From: PALSA-894 sp963734185
GTDB taxonomy: Bacteria > Pseudomonadota > Alphaproteobacteria > Rhizobiales > Xanthobacteraceae
Length of the DNA stretch: 64,000 bases
Direction of reading: 5' to 3'
Assembly (NCBI GenBank): GCA_963734185.1
Contig: CAVTGA010000001.1
Coordinates: 186,001-250,000 of the forward strand
Under the pieces are notes generated by a model, which saw nothing but the letters and a program-made list of their open reading frames with translations, ran no database searches and was not told the origin of the DNA. Made by a program: the position numbers and the translations under genes. Below are positions 52,101 through 61,679 of this stretch, piece by piece. The number at the start of each line of letters is the position of its first letter. Position 1 is the stretch's first letter.

Positions 52101-55100
52101 CGTTCGATCTCAACGGCCATACCCAGACCGTCGGGGATTTTTCCGGCGCCGGCAACGTGATGCTCGGCGCCGGCGCGCTGACCGCCGGGACCGCGAACGC
52201 GACCGTGTTCTCGGGCGTGATATCGGGGCCGGGCATGTTCACCAAGGCCGGCACCGGCACGCTTACCTTTGCCGGCGCCAACACCTATACGGGCGGCACC
52301 ATCGTCAACGCCGGTACCTTGCAGCTTGGGCCCGGCGGCAGCCTCGCGCCGACCGGCGCGCTGACGGTGAACCTCGGCGGCACGTTCGACCTCAACGGCC
52401 ACACCCAGACGGTCGGCGACCTATCCGGTGCCGGCAACGTGATGCTCGGCGCGGGCGCGCTGACCGCCGGGACCGCGAACTCCACCGTGTTCTCCGGCGT
52501 GATCTCCGGGACGGGCATGTTCACCAAGGCCGGGGCCGGCACGCTCACCTTTGGCGGCGCCAACACCTATACGGGCGGCACCATCGTCAACGCCGGCACC
52601 TTGCAGCTCGGGCCCGGCGGCAGCCTCGCGCCGACCGGCGCGCTGACGGCGAACCTCGGCGCCGTGTTCGACCTCAACGGCCACACCCAGACGGTCGGCG
52701 ACTTCTCCGGCGCCGGCAACGTGCTGCTCGGCGCAGGTGCACTGACCGCCGGAACCGCGAGCTCGACCGTGTTCTCAGGCGTGATGTCCGGGCCGGGCAT
52801 GTTCAGCAAGGCCGGCACCGGCACGCTTACCCTTGCCGGCGCCAACACCTATACGGGCGGCACCATCGTCAACGCCGGCACCTTGCAGCTCGGGCCGGGC
52901 GGCAGCCTCGCGCCGACCGGCGCGCTGACGGTGAACCTCGGCGGCATTTTCGACCTCAACGGCCATACCCAGACCGTCGGGGATTTTTCCGGCGCCGGCA
53001 GCGTGCTGCTCGGCGCCGGCGCGCTGACCGCCGGGACCGCGAGCTCGACCGTGTTCTCGGGCGTGATGTCCGGGCCGGGCATGTTCACCAAGGCCGGCGC
53101 CGGAACGCTCATGCTTGCCGGCTCCAATACCTATACGGGCGGCACGGTCGTCAACGCCGGCACCCTTCAGCTCGGGCCGGGCGGCAGCCTCGCGCCGACC
53201 GGCGCGCTGGCGGTGAACCTCGGCGGCATTTTCGACCTCAACGGCCACACCCAGACCGTCGGGGATTTTTCCGGCGCCGGCAGCGTGCTGCTCGGCGCCG
53301 GCGCGCTGACCGCCGGGACCGCGAGCTCGACCGTGTTCTCGGGCGTGCTGTCGGGGCCGGGCATGTTCACCAAGGCCGGCGCCGGCACGCTTACCTTTGG
53401 CGGCGCCAACACCTATACGGGCGGCACGTTCGTCGATGCCGGCACCTTGCAGCTCGGGCCGGGCGGCAGCCTCGCGCTGACCGGCGCACTCACCGTCAAT
53501 CCCGGTGGTGTGTTCGACCTCAATGGCCATACCCAGACCGTCGGGGATTTTTCCGGCGCCGGCAGCGTGCTGCTCGGCGCAGGTGCACTGACCGCCGGAA
53601 CCGCGAACGCGACCGTGTTCTCCGGCGTGATGTCGGGGCCGGGCATGTTCACCAAGGCCGGCACCGGAACGCTCATGCTTGCCGGCGCCAACACCTATAC
53701 GGGCGGCACCATCGTCAACGCCGGCACCTTGCAGCTCGGGCCGGGCGGCAGCCTCGCGCCGACCGGCGCGCTGACGGTGAACCTCGGCGGCGTGTTCGAC
53801 CTCAACGGCCATACCCAGACCGTCGGCGACTTATTCGGCGCCGGCAACGTGCTGCTCGGCTCCGGCGCGCTCACAGTCGGGACGGCGAACTCGACCGTGT
53901 TCTCGGGCGTGATCTCAGGAGCAGGCGCGTTCACCAAGGTCGGCACTGGGACGTTCATGTTGACCGGCGCCAACACTTTCACCGGGCCAACCACGGTCAG
54001 CGCCGGCACGCTGGTCGTGAACGGCTCGAGCGTCAGCCCGACCACGGTCGATCCTGGGGCAACGCTCGGGGGCACCGGCACGGTCGGGCCCGTCGTCAAC
54101 GGCGGCACGTTCTCGCCCGGCAATTCAATCGGCACCATCACGGTCAACGGCAACCTGACCTGGCTCGGCGCCGGGATCTATCTGGTCGAGGTCTCGCCGA
54201 CCGCCGCCGACCGCACCAACGTCACCGGCACGGCGACGCTCGCCGGAACGCTGCGCGCCGTGTTCGCTTCCGGCAGCTACAATTTCCAGAAGACCTACAC
54301 GATCCTGTCGACCGCAGGCGGCCGCAGCGGCGTGTTCGACACGTTCACGCCCACGGGTTTGACCGGATTGGTGACGCCGACCGTGATCTATACGGCCAAC
54401 GAGGTGCTGCTGTCGGTTACGCCCAACCTCGCGGCGTTCGCCGGTCCGAGCGTGAACCCGCAGTCGGTGGCCAGTGCGCTGAACGCCGGGCTGATTGCGG
54501 CCGGCGATCCGGGCGCATTCAGTTCGCTGCTGCAACTGGCGCCCGATGCGCTGCCCAACGTGCTGCGGCAGCTCGCGGGCGAGATCGCCACGGGCGCGCC
54601 CACGGCGTCGTTCAAGGTGATGGACCAGTTCCTCGGCCTGATGCTCGATCCATTCCTGGAGACGCGGCTCGGCGACGGCACCATCGCCGGCCGCGCGCTC
54701 GGCCTTGCGCCGCAGTCCACGGTGCAGGCCGCGATGCCCGAGGCGCTGATGGCTTACGGCACGATGGTGACCAAGGCGCCGCCTGCGAGCCTGATCGACC
54801 GGCGCTGGACCGTATGGGCCGCGGCCTACGGGGCGCAGGGCAAGTTCGACGGCGATGCGCTGATCGGCAGCCACCGGCTCGATGCGCGCAATGGCGGCTT
54901 CGCTGGCGGCGTCGACTATCGCGTCAGCCGCGACAGCGTGCTCGGCGTCGCGGTCACCGGTGCGGCGACCAACTGGACGCTCGATGCTCTCGCCGGCTCC
55001 GGCCGCGGTGAGACCGTGCAGGTCGGCGCCTACGCCTCGACCCGGTTCGACCACGCCTACGTGTCGGCCGCCTTGGCCTATGGCCGCCACGACATCACGA

Positions 55101-55651
55101 CCGACAGGACGGTCGCATTCCCCGGCATGCTCGACCGTCTCTCCGCCGGCTTTGCGGCCGACTCTTATGGCGGGCGGATCGAGGGGGGCTACCGCTTCGC
55201 GCTTGGCAAGGGTTTCGGCATCACGCCCTATGCGGCAGCGCAGGTGCTGAGCATTCACACGCCGGCCTATGCGGAGCGCGACCTCACCGGGCTCGCGGCG
55301 TTCGCGCTCATCTATGCGGGCAAGACCACGACCGACCTGCGCAGCGAGCTCGGCGCGCGTCTCGACAGCCGCATCGCACTCGACAACGGCGCGCTGCTGA
55401 TCCTGCGCGGGCGCGTCGCCTGGGCGCACGGCTTCGACACCGACCGCTCGATGGCGGCGCTGTTCCAGGCGTTGCCGGGGGCGGGCTTCACGGTGATCGG
55501 CGCGTCGGCGGCCGAGAACGCGGCGCTGGTCTCGGCCGGCGCGGAATTGAAGCTGCGCAACGGGGTGTCCCTCTCCGCCAAGTTCGACGGCGAGTTCTCC
55601 GATCGCACGTCGGTCTACGCCGGGACCGGGACGTTGCGCGTTTCCTGGTAG
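49133..55651 (+). CDS. Very large autotransporter adhesin with 12 tandem 94-residue repeats
   Basis: 2172 residues from a GTG with GGAAGGGG upstream. Signal peptide: basic n-region and LALVVLIGLGTVAARAQ. Passenger part 1 (about 110-370) has nine or so ~24-residue repeats with ADITNRAGGVTTFSNESGAA-like units. Part 2 (about 480-1615) has twelve copies of a 94-residue unit built on PATR-type motifs: ANTYTGGTIVNAGTLQLGPG, GGIFDLNGHTQTVGDFSGAG, FSGVMSGPGMFTKAG. A linker with NGTVG...SFSPGNSIGTI-like autochaperone features leads to a C-terminal beta-barrel (about 1885-2172) that ends TLRVSW, the outer-membrane insertion signature. Type V secretion to the surface; probable adhesin or biofilm factor. 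Isolated gene with its own 3' hairpin. Confidence 0.92.
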   Translation: MRSRSRRCQRVAGGRRLARSALALVVLIGLGTVAARAQNATWIGDGSPAADWNTNTNWTPATAPSGTATFDGTGSATIFFANPLTTVQTLNFTGGLQVYTFDICSCQEFRINGAGIVNTSLAAPVLAVDGGLLSFRNDSTAANATVSNVGGTVDFRQTSSAGTADITNRAGGVTTFSNESGAANAIITNRAFSATDFSRRSNAGHADITNNGGVTQFVDDANAAFAAITNRNGGGTLFYDMSKAGTAIIINRDFSGTSFENRSSADHVDITNNGGITLFFNQATAGSAIITNRNGGATIFDDRTTAEDATIITRTGSFVQFFGRSTGGNARFITDLGGFVDFSETKGLANDGRISAGSIEGGGTYFIGAGNILSVGGNNLSTLVSGVIADFNPCGCATPGPGTLEKVGAGMMILSGANTYTGGTRILGGVLQLGNGGTTGTILGNVLNDATFAINRSDVFAFGGIISGLGVFQQNGPGTTVFTAANTYTGGTIVNTGTLQLGPGGSLAPTGALAVNLGGIFDLNGHTQTVGDIFGAGNVLLGAGALTAGTASSTLFSGVMSGPGLFIKAGAGTLTFAGANTYTGGTIVNTGTLQLGPGGSLAPTGALTVNLGGIFDLNGHTQTVGDLSGAGNVMLGAGALTAGTANSTVFSGVMSGPGMFTKAGTGTLMLAGANTYTGGTVVDTGTLQLGPGGSLAPTGALTVNLGGIFDLNGHTQTVGDFSGAGSVLLGAGALTAGTANSTVFSGVMSGPGMFTKAGAGTLTFGGANTYTGGTFVDAGTLQLGPGGSLAPTGALTVNLGGIFDLNGHTQTVGDFSGAGSVLLGAGALTAGTANSTVFSGVMSGPGMFTKAGAGTLTFGGANTYTGGTFVDAGTLQLGPGGSLAPTGALTVNLGATFDLNGHTQTVGDIFGAGNVMLGAGALTAGTANSTVFSGVMSGPGMFTKAGAGTLTFAGANTYTGGTFVDAGTLQLGPGGSLAPTGALTVNLGATFDLNGHTQTVGDFSGAGNVMLGAGALTAGTANATVFSGVISGPGMFTKAGTGTLTFAGANTYTGGTIVNAGTLQLGPGGSLAPTGALTVNLGGTFDLNGHTQTVGDLSGAGNVMLGAGALTAGTANSTVFSGVISGTGMFTKAGAGTLTFGGANTYTGGTIVNAGTLQLGPGGSLAPTGALTANLGAVFDLNGHTQTVGDFSGAGNVLLGAGALTAGTASSTVFSGVMSGPGMFSKAGTGTLTLAGANTYTGGTIVNAGTLQLGPGGSLAPTGALTVNLGGIFDLNGHTQTVGDFSGAGSVLLGAGALTAGTASSTVFSGVMSGPGMFTKAGAGTLMLAGSNTYTGGTVVNAGTLQLGPGGSLAPTGALAVNLGGIFDLNGHTQTVGDFSGAGSVLLGAGALTAGTASSTVFSGVLSGPGMFTKAGAGTLTFGGANTYTGGTFVDAGTLQLGPGGSLALTGALTVNPGGVFDLNGHTQTVGDFSGAGSVLLGAGALTAGTANATVFSGVMSGPGMFTKAGTGTLMLAGANTYTGGTIVNAGTLQLGPGGSLAPTGALTVNLGGVFDLNGHTQTVGDLFGAGNVLLGSGALTVGTANSTVFSGVISGAGAFTKVGTGTFMLTGANTFTGPTTVSAGTLVVNGSSVSPTTVDPGATLGGTGTVGPVVNGGTFSPGNSIGTITVNGNLTWLGAGIYLVEVSPTAADRTNVTGTATLAGTLRAVFASGSYNFQKTYTILSTAGGRSGVFDTFTPTGLTGLVTPTVIYTANEVLLSVTPNLAAFAGPSVNPQSVASALNAGLIAAGDPGAFSSLLQLAPDALPNVLRQLAGEIATGAPTASFKVMDQFLGLMLDPFLETRLGDGTIAGRALGLAPQSTVQAAMPEALMAYGTMVTKAPPASLIDRRWTVWAAAYGAQGKFDGDALIGSHRLDARNGGFAGGVDYRVSRDSVLGVAVTGAATNWTLDALAGSGRGETVQVGAYASTRFDHAYVSAALAYGRHDITTDRTVAFPGMLDRLSAGFAADSYGGRIEGGYRFALGKGFGITPYAAAQVLSIHTPAYAERDLTGLAAFALIYAGKTTTDLRSELGARLDSRIALDNGALLILRGRVAWAHGFDTDRSMAALFQALPGAGFTVIGASAAENAALVSAGAELKLRNGVSLSAKFDGEFSDRTSVYAGTGTLRVSW
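50593..53976 (+). repeat. Twelve tandem 282-bp repeats inside the autotransporter gene
   Basis: In-frame 282-bp units starting at 50593 and recurring every 282 bp to 53695 (twelve units), each encoding 94 residues. Copies differ by scattered substitutions and short swapped blocks (for example FAGANTYTGG/FGGANTYTGG, GDIFGAG/GDFSGAG, MSGPGM/ISGTGM), which suggests past gene conversion or unequal crossing-over. Copy 12 and its flank are most diverged. Confidence 0.95.
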
Positions 55652-55681
55652 CCCGGCTTCGCCCTTTTGGCGAAAGCCGGG
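55652..55681 (+). terminator. Hairpin after the autotransporter stop codon
   Basis: CCCGGCTTCGCC and GGCGAAAGCCGGG pair over 12 bp with one bulged base around a CTTTTG-type loop, starting directly after the stop. A strong GC-rich hairpin with no following T tract, so either a weak intrinsic terminator or an RNA 3'-end stabiliser. Confidence 0.5.
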
Positions 55682-55756
55682 AGCGGCCGTGATATCCGCC
55701 CCGGATTGCGCCGCGTCACGCCGAGCGCGCATCAGCGCCGGTGCGGGCAATCCGCG

Positions 55757-57728
55757 CTACCGCGGCAATTCGGTGCGCTGCGGCGCCGGCAACGGCTCGG
55801 TCACGAGCGGCGCACCCGAAGCGCCAAGGCCGAGCACCTTGCGCGCGGTGACCAGCGCCGCGTCGGCCATCGCCGCATGGCCCTCGGCGGTCGGATGTAC
55901 CGCGCCGCCATAGACCGCCGACAGCACGCCCCAGGTGGCGTCGTGGATGTCGGAGGGCTGCTGCGAGGCGGGCAGCCCCTCCGGATAGGTCATGGCGATG
56001 AAATAGCTGTCGTTGGCGGTGCGGATCCAGCGCGCGCGCGATGCATAGGGACGAAACTCGCGCGCCGAGAGGCCGCACACCAGCGGCTCGGTCGCACCCT
56101 CGACCGGGCTTGCCGCGAAGGTCTTGCCTTCGGCCGAGAAGCATTCGCGATCGAACACCGGGTCCTGTGCCGAGCGCGCGCACATGCCGCGCCCGACGAA
56201 GGCCGGCTGATGGCCGTCGACGAAGTTCATGCGCTCGGTCTCGTCCTTGCACCCTGCGCCGTCGCACTGCGCCAGCGCCTTGATGCGCGGCAGGAAGCGC
56301 GTGCGCACGAAGTCGGACACCCTGCGCATGCGCTCGCCGTCGATCTTGAATGAGGGATGGACGTCGAACCCGTCGAGCGAGTCGGCGCAAGGGCGCCCGT
56401 CCGGCCCGATGCCCGGATGGGCGTAGGACACGAACACGACGCGCGCCAGATCGCCGCCGACCAGCGGCTTGAGCGCGCCGCGCAGGCGCGCGAAGTCGCG
56501 CGGCAGCTTGCGCTCGAGCGTCCCGGCTGCGTCCTCCACGTAGGAGATCATGCCGCTGCGGCGGAACAGCAGGCGGTCGGCGGTCGAACTCGATGATGAC
56601 GTCGGCGACCAGCCCGGAGAAATCGATGTCGTTCGCTCCGACCGTGAGCAGCACGAGATCGAGCGCGCGGTCGGCTTGGCGCCGTTTCGCGAGGTTGAGC
56701 CATTGCTGCAGCTGGCCGATCTGGCCGGGCACCGGGTTGGTGCAGCTGCGGTCCGGCGTGCAGTTGAGCTCGCGCGCGCGCACCGTGCCGAGCAGTCCGG
56801 CCTCGATGGTCGCGCCGGTGCAGGCGAGCGGCAGGAACGTGACCGCGGCGTGCGGGTTCTCGGTCGCGAGCGCGAGCGCGGTGCGCAGCTGATAGCCGTA
56901 GAGCGAGCGATGGCAGGCCTGGTTGAGCCAGCGTGCGCCGAGCTTGCCCCAGTCCTGCAGTTCGCCGGCGGAGCCCGTCCCCTCGCAGCTCTTGTCGCCG
57001 CGGAAGCCGATGCGGCCGGGGCGGAAATACTCGCTGCGCGTGCCGCCGAGGAAGCGGCGGAAGCAGAAGCCCTCGTCGGCGAGCGTGATCGGGCGGTCGG
57101 GATTGCCTTCGCCGGCGGCGATGGAGTCGCCGAGACCCGCGATCAGCAGGTCGCGCACCTGGATCTCGGCGACGGCGCGCGTCACCGAGCCGTCGGCGGC
57201 GGCGACGTCGACCATGGCGTTGGTGACGCGCCCGTAACGCACCCGCAGGCGCACCTCTTCGCTGCAGGCCGCGGCGGTCTGCTGCGGGGTGCCGTCGCCG
57301 TCGTCGAAGCTCCAGGCGCAGCGCGCGCCCGCGGCCGCGCCCGCGAGGCGCACGCCGATACGGTGATCGGCCGGCGCCAGGTAGGACTCGCGCGTGCCGT
57401 CGCGTTCGCACTCGGCCGGGATGTTGCCGAGTGGGTCTACACACAGATGCGCAAGAAGCGTGCTGGCCCAACCACGGCCGTCGGTTTCGGCGGCGAGCTG
57501 CTGCTCGGCGGCGAGCACGGTCTTGAGGCTGTGCGCGGCGACCTGGCGGTTGAAGTCGGCCTCGCGCCGGAACAAGCGGAAGCGGTTCTTCACCTCCCAC
57601 GAGATGCTCAAGGCCGCCGATATCTGCGGCGGCGTGATCTGCAGCGGCGGGGCGACGGTCTGGGCGGAAGCGGGGCCGGCAAGGGACGCCAGTAGCGCGA
57701 TCGAACCTGCCACGAAGGGCGCACGCAT
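55757..57728 (-). pseudogene. Secreted SGNH/GDSL hydrolase split by a single-base frameshift
   Basis: Signal peptide (MRAPFVAGSIALLASLAGPA) then an unknown N-terminal domain and the SGNH core: LIAGLGDSIAAGEGNP (block I Ser), PLACTGATIEAGLL, LVLLTVGANDIDFSGLV (GxND). At about 56586 one extra C in GACCGCCGAC breaks the frame after DVIIEFD. Restoring it gives RLLFRRSGMISYVEDAAGTL and continues to AHPGIGPDGRPC and block V GGAVHPTAEGHA at the end (TELPR stop at 55757). The corrected protein would be about 657 residues. Both halves are well conserved, so recent inactivation or a base-call error. Start ATG with GGGAGTTT upstream. Confidence 0.82.
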
Positions 57729-57851
57729 CAAGAAACTCCCAGCGACGAACGCCTGTTGTCCTAGAGGCCGCTCGCGGCAAGATCAGGGCAGTCTAGCAGC
57801 CGAATGGGCGCAACGTCACTTGCCGGGAATAAGCCTTGCCAGCAGCCCGGC

Positions 57852-58100
57852 GAGCGCGCCCGCGTTTTCGGTCCGGTGTTCCGCTATTTCGACGCGCTCG
57901 ACCGCGTCGGCGACTTCGGCATCCTCATCGGATTACCGAAGGTCGCGGCTTGGCGCGCGGCGCTCGCCCGCCGGCCGTCGGTCGCGGCCGCGGTGGCGGC
58001 CGACTATCCGGCGCTGCTGTGGGAGTTCTACCGCACGCGCGGCTCGCACCTCTCGCGGCGGATGGACGGCAAGGCCGGACCGGAGGCGATCGCGGCGTAG
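57852..58100 (+). pseudogene. Remnant of a glutathione S-transferase gene (C-terminal part)
   Basis: The strip encodes GERARVFGPVFRYFDALDRV and LPKVAAWRAALARRPSVAAA followed by DYPALLWEFYRTRGSHLSRR, which is the C-terminal helical end typical of bacterial GSTs (FDxFDRIxDFGxxxGLPKVxAWRxALxxRPSV). There is no thioredoxin-fold N-terminal domain upstream; the region before it overlaps the SGNH gene start. It ends at a stop with normal spacing. Probably a deletion remnant. Confidence 0.6.
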
Positions 58101-58189
58101 CGTGGCCAGCGCGTTTCGGAGGTGCTACGGCACTCGAGCCCCGCGTGCGCGAATCGACTCACGCGGCGTGATGCGCGGAAGCGTTACCG

Positions 58190-60469
58190 ATGGCGATCGG
58201 ACCGTCGACCACCCAGACCCCGTACCTTGTGGCGAGTGCGCCGCGGGTCGCGTTCACGTCGATCTTGAGCGCTGGAGACATCGCCGGCAGCAAGCCCGGC
58301 GGCGCCGCGCGGCCATTCGTCGGCGTGCCCGACGGCATCGGCGCATTCGGCAACGGCGACGGCACGGCGACGGTCCTGGTCAACCACGAGATCGGAGCGG
58401 CGTCGGGCGTCGTTCGCGAGCACGGTTCGGCCGGAGCCTTCATCGACCGTTTCGTCATCGACACCAGGACCCTGCAGATCGTCGCGGCGAGCGATCTGGT
58501 CAAGACCGTGTTCCAGGACAATGACGGCGGCGGCAGCTACGTCGATGCGACCACGGCGTTCGCGGCGCTATGCTCGGGCGATCTGCCGGCGGTCGCGGCC
58601 TTCTTCAATGCGGCGACCGGAAAGGGCACGACCGAGCGCATCTACATGGCCGGCGAGGAAGCGGGCACCCTCGGCCGCGCCTTCGCCTTCGTCGTCACCG
58701 GCGCGGACGCCGGCAAGGCGTTCGAGCTTCCGGCCGCGGGCAACATGTCGTTCGAGAACCTGCTCGCCAATCCGGCCAGCGGCGACAACACCATCGTCAT
58801 GGAGACGGACGACATCTCGCCGCGCGGCCAAGTCTACCTTTACCTCGGCACCAAGCAGAACACCGGCAGCACGATCGAGCGCGCCGGCCTGACCAATGGG
58901 TTGCTCTACGGCGTGACGGTGACGGGTGTGGTCGACGAGACCGACGCCACGTTCCTTCCCGGCGACAGCGCGAGCTTCGCGTTGCAACTCGTGTCCGGCG
59001 CGCGCAGCGCGACCGGCGCGCAGATCCAGACCAGCAGCGAGGCGCTCGGCATCACCGAATTCCAGCGCCCGGAGGACGGCGCGTGGGATCCCGCGCATCC
59101 GAACTGGTTCTATTTCGCCACGACCGCGACGCTCGCCGGCAATTCGCGCCTGTGGCGCCTGGAATTCGCCGATCTGAACGACCCGGCGGCCGGCGGCACA
59201 ATTCGCATGATGCTGAACGGCAGCGAAGGCCACCGGATGCTGGACAACCTGACGGTCACCGCCGACGGCAAGGTGATCGTGCTCGAGGACACCGGCAACA
59301 GCGCGCTTCTCGATCGCGTGCTGCAGTACGATCCGGTGACCGACACGCTGACGGTGCTCGGCGTGCACGATCCCGCGCGCTTCGCCGCGCCGACGCCGCC
59401 GTTCACGCAGGATGAGGAAGCCTCCGGCATCATCGACGTCACGAGCATCTTCGGCAACGCCAACGCCAAGGCGTTCCTGCTCGACACGCAGGCGCATTAC
59501 GGTATCGCCGGCGAGGTCGTGCAGGGCGGCCAGCTCCAGATCATGTATCAGTTGAGCGCCGCGAACCTGCCGAGCAACTTCAACGGCGACGGGTACAGCG
59601 ACATCCTGTGGCAGAACGACAACGGCACCGTCGGCATCTGGCTGATGGAGGGCTTTGGCCGGATCGCCGACAGCGGCGTCGGTTTCAATCCGGGGCCGAC
59701 CTGGAAGGTGAAGGGGCGCGGCGACTTCAACGGCGACGGCAAGGCCGACATCCTGTGGCAGAACGATGATGGCACGGCCGGGATCTGGCTGTTGGACGGC
59801 TTTGCCCGGCTTGCCGGCGCCAATGTCGGGTTCAACCCGGGGCCGACCTGGAAGGTCAAGGACGCCGGCGACTTCAACGGCGACGGCAGGTCCGACATCC
59901 TGTGGCAGAACGACGATGGGAGCGTCGGCATCTGGCTGATGAACGGCCTCGGCACGATCGCCGACAGCGGCGTCGGTCCCAGCGTAGGACCGACTTGGCA
60001 CGTCAAGGCGTCGGGCGACTTCAACGGCGACGGCAAGGCCGACATCTTGTGGCAGAACGACAACGGCGCCGCCGCGATCTGGCTGATGGACGGCTTGACC
60101 CGGCTTGCGGGCGCGAACGTAGGCTTCAATCCGGGCCCGACCTGGAAGGTCAAGGACGCCGGCGATTTCAACGGCGACGGCAGGGCCGACATCCTGTGGC
60201 AGAACGACAACGGCACTATCGGCATCTGGCTGATGCACGGCTTCAACGTTATCGCCGACGGCGGCGTCGCTCCCAATGTGGGCTCGACCTGGCAGGTCAA
60301 GACCTCCGGCGACTACAACGGTGACGGCAAATCCGACATCCTGTGGCAGAACGACGACGGCTCGCCCGCGATCTGGCTGATGGACGGCCTGGCTCGGCTT
60401 GCGGGGGCGAACGTCGGCTTCAATCCGGGCGTGACCTGGCACGTGATTCCGCAGGACGACCTGGTGTAA
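58190..60469 (+). CDS. PhoX-like (DUF839) beta-propeller with six C-terminal FG-GAP/VCBS repeats
   Basis: 759 residues. N-terminal ~480 residues resemble the PhoX alkaline-phosphatase/DUF839 propeller (GIGAFGNGDGTATVLVNHEI, YMAGEEAGTLGRAFAFVV, NIVMETDD-like, GAWDPAHPNWFYFATTA, VLEDTGNSALLDRVLQY, TQDEEASGIIDVTSIF). The C-terminal part carries six ~48-residue calcium-binding-like units with NGDGKADILWQNDDGT-type motifs and alternating GIWLMNG/RLAGANVGFNPGPTW. No N-terminal signal peptide is visible, so export, if any, would use another route. Probable secreted phosphatase or nuclease-like enzyme. Confidence 0.85.
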   Translation: MAIGPSTTQTPYLVASAPRVAFTSILSAGDIAGSKPGGAARPFVGVPDGIGAFGNGDGTATVLVNHEIGAASGVVREHGSAGAFIDRFVIDTRTLQIVAASDLVKTVFQDNDGGGSYVDATTAFAALCSGDLPAVAAFFNAATGKGTTERIYMAGEEAGTLGRAFAFVVTGADAGKAFELPAAGNMSFENLLANPASGDNTIVMETDDISPRGQVYLYLGTKQNTGSTIERAGLTNGLLYGVTVTGVVDETDATFLPGDSASFALQLVSGARSATGAQIQTSSEALGITEFQRPEDGAWDPAHPNWFYFATTATLAGNSRLWRLEFADLNDPAAGGTIRMMLNGSEGHRMLDNLTVTADGKVIVLEDTGNSALLDRVLQYDPVTDTLTVLGVHDPARFAAPTPPFTQDEEASGIIDVTSIFGNANAKAFLLDTQAHYGIAGEVVQGGQLQIMYQLSAANLPSNFNGDGYSDILWQNDNGTVGIWLMEGFGRIADSGVGFNPGPTWKVKGRGDFNGDGKADILWQNDDGTAGIWLLDGFARLAGANVGFNPGPTWKVKDAGDFNGDGRSDILWQNDDGSVGIWLMNGLGTIADSGVGPSVGPTWHVKASGDFNGDGKADILWQNDNGAAAIWLMDGLTRLAGANVGFNPGPTWKVKDAGDFNGDGRADILWQNDNGTIGIWLMHGFNVIADGGVAPNVGSTWQVKTSGDYNGDGKSDILWQNDDGSPAIWLMDGLARLAGANVGFNPGVTWHVIPQDDLV

Positions 60470-60474
60470 GCGTG

Positions 60475-61679
60475 ATGGAAACCGACATCACGACGCGCTG
60501 CTGCATCGCGGGCGGCGGGCCGGCCGGCATGATGCTCGGCTTGCTCTTGGCGCGCGCCGGCGTGGACGTGGTCGTGCTGGAGAAGCACGCCGACTTCCTG
60601 CGCGACTTCCGCGGCGACACCATCCATCCCTCGACGCTCGAGGTGATGCACGAGCTCGGACTGCTCGACGAGTTTCTGCGCCTGCCGCACCAGAAAGTGC
60701 ATCAGTTGACCGGCCAGATCGGCGACTTCCGCGTCACGATGGCGGATTTCAGCCACCTGCCGACGCGCTGCAGGTTCATCGCCTTCATGCCGCAATGGGA
60801 TTTCCTCGATTTCCTCGCTGACCATGCTCGGCGCTATCCGTCGTTCACGCTGATGATGAACGCGGAGGCGACCGGTCTGATCGAGGAGGGCGGGCGCGTG
60901 GTCGGCTGCCGCGTGACCACGCCTGCGGGGCCGCGCGACATCCGCGCCGATCTCGTGGTCGGTGCCGACGGCCGCCATTCGACGGTCCGCGCACGGGCCG
61001 CCTTGCGGTTGAGGATCTCGGCGCGCCCATGGATGTGCTGTGGCTGCGTATCTCGCGGCGCAGCACCGACCAGTACCAGGCGCTCGGCCGGGTAGACGCC
61101 GGCCATGTGTTCGTGATGCTCGATCGCGGCGACTACTGGCAGTGCGCTTTCGTCATCCCCAAGGGCAGCGCCGACGCGGTGCGCGCGCGCGGCCTGCCGG
61201 ATTTTCGCGCGATGATCCTCAAACTCGCGCCGTGGCTCGGCGAGCGCGTCGAGGAGCTGACCAGCTGGGACGACATCAAGCTGCTGACCGTCGCGGTCGA
61301 CCGCCTGACGCAATGGTGGAGGCCCGGCCTGCTGTGTATCGGCGATGCCGCGCATGCGATGTCGCCGATCGGCGGCGTCGGCATCAATCTGGCGGTGCAG
61401 GACGCGGTCGCGGCGGCGAACATTCTGGCACGGCCGCTGCGCGAAGGCGGCGTCACGGTCGAACATCTCGCCGCGGTACAGAAGCGGCGCATGTTCCCCA
61501 CCCGCGTGACGCAACGCATTCAACTGGCGATCCAGAACACCGTCATCAGCCGCGTGCTCGCGAGCACCGCGCGGCCCAAGCCGCCGCTCGCGGTGCGGCT
61601 GCTCGAGCGCTTTCCGCTGCTGCGCCGCATCCCGGCCCGCCTGATCGGCATGGGGGTGCGGCCGGAGCATGTGAAGTAG
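60475..61679 (+). pseudogene. FAD-dependent aromatic-ring monooxygenase with a -1 frameshift
   Basis: UbiH/PHBH-type enzyme. First part: ITTRCCIAGGGPAGMMLGLL (GxGxxG), FRGDTIHPSTLEVMHELGLL, DLVVGADGRHSTVRAR. Then one base is missing in GGGCCGCC at about 61004; with it restored the frame continues AVEDLGAPMDVLWLRISRR and reaches the second FAD motif CIGDAAHAMSPIGGVGINLA and a C-terminal helix region. Corrected length about 401 residues, normal for the family. Start ATG 60475 follows the PhoX gene by 5 bp. The stop codon is part of the palindrome that follows. Error or decay cannot be separated. Confidence 0.82.

Noticed and set aside
50105..53812. Minus-strand frames of about 93 residues per unit across the 282-bp repeats
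   Set aside because: They repeat exactly with the period of the sense repeats and have Pro/Ala-rich nonsense composition; shadows.
50593..53976. CRISPR-like or satellite array
   Set aside because: The repeats are in frame inside a gene with PATR motifs and have no spacers of constant size with unrelated sequence.
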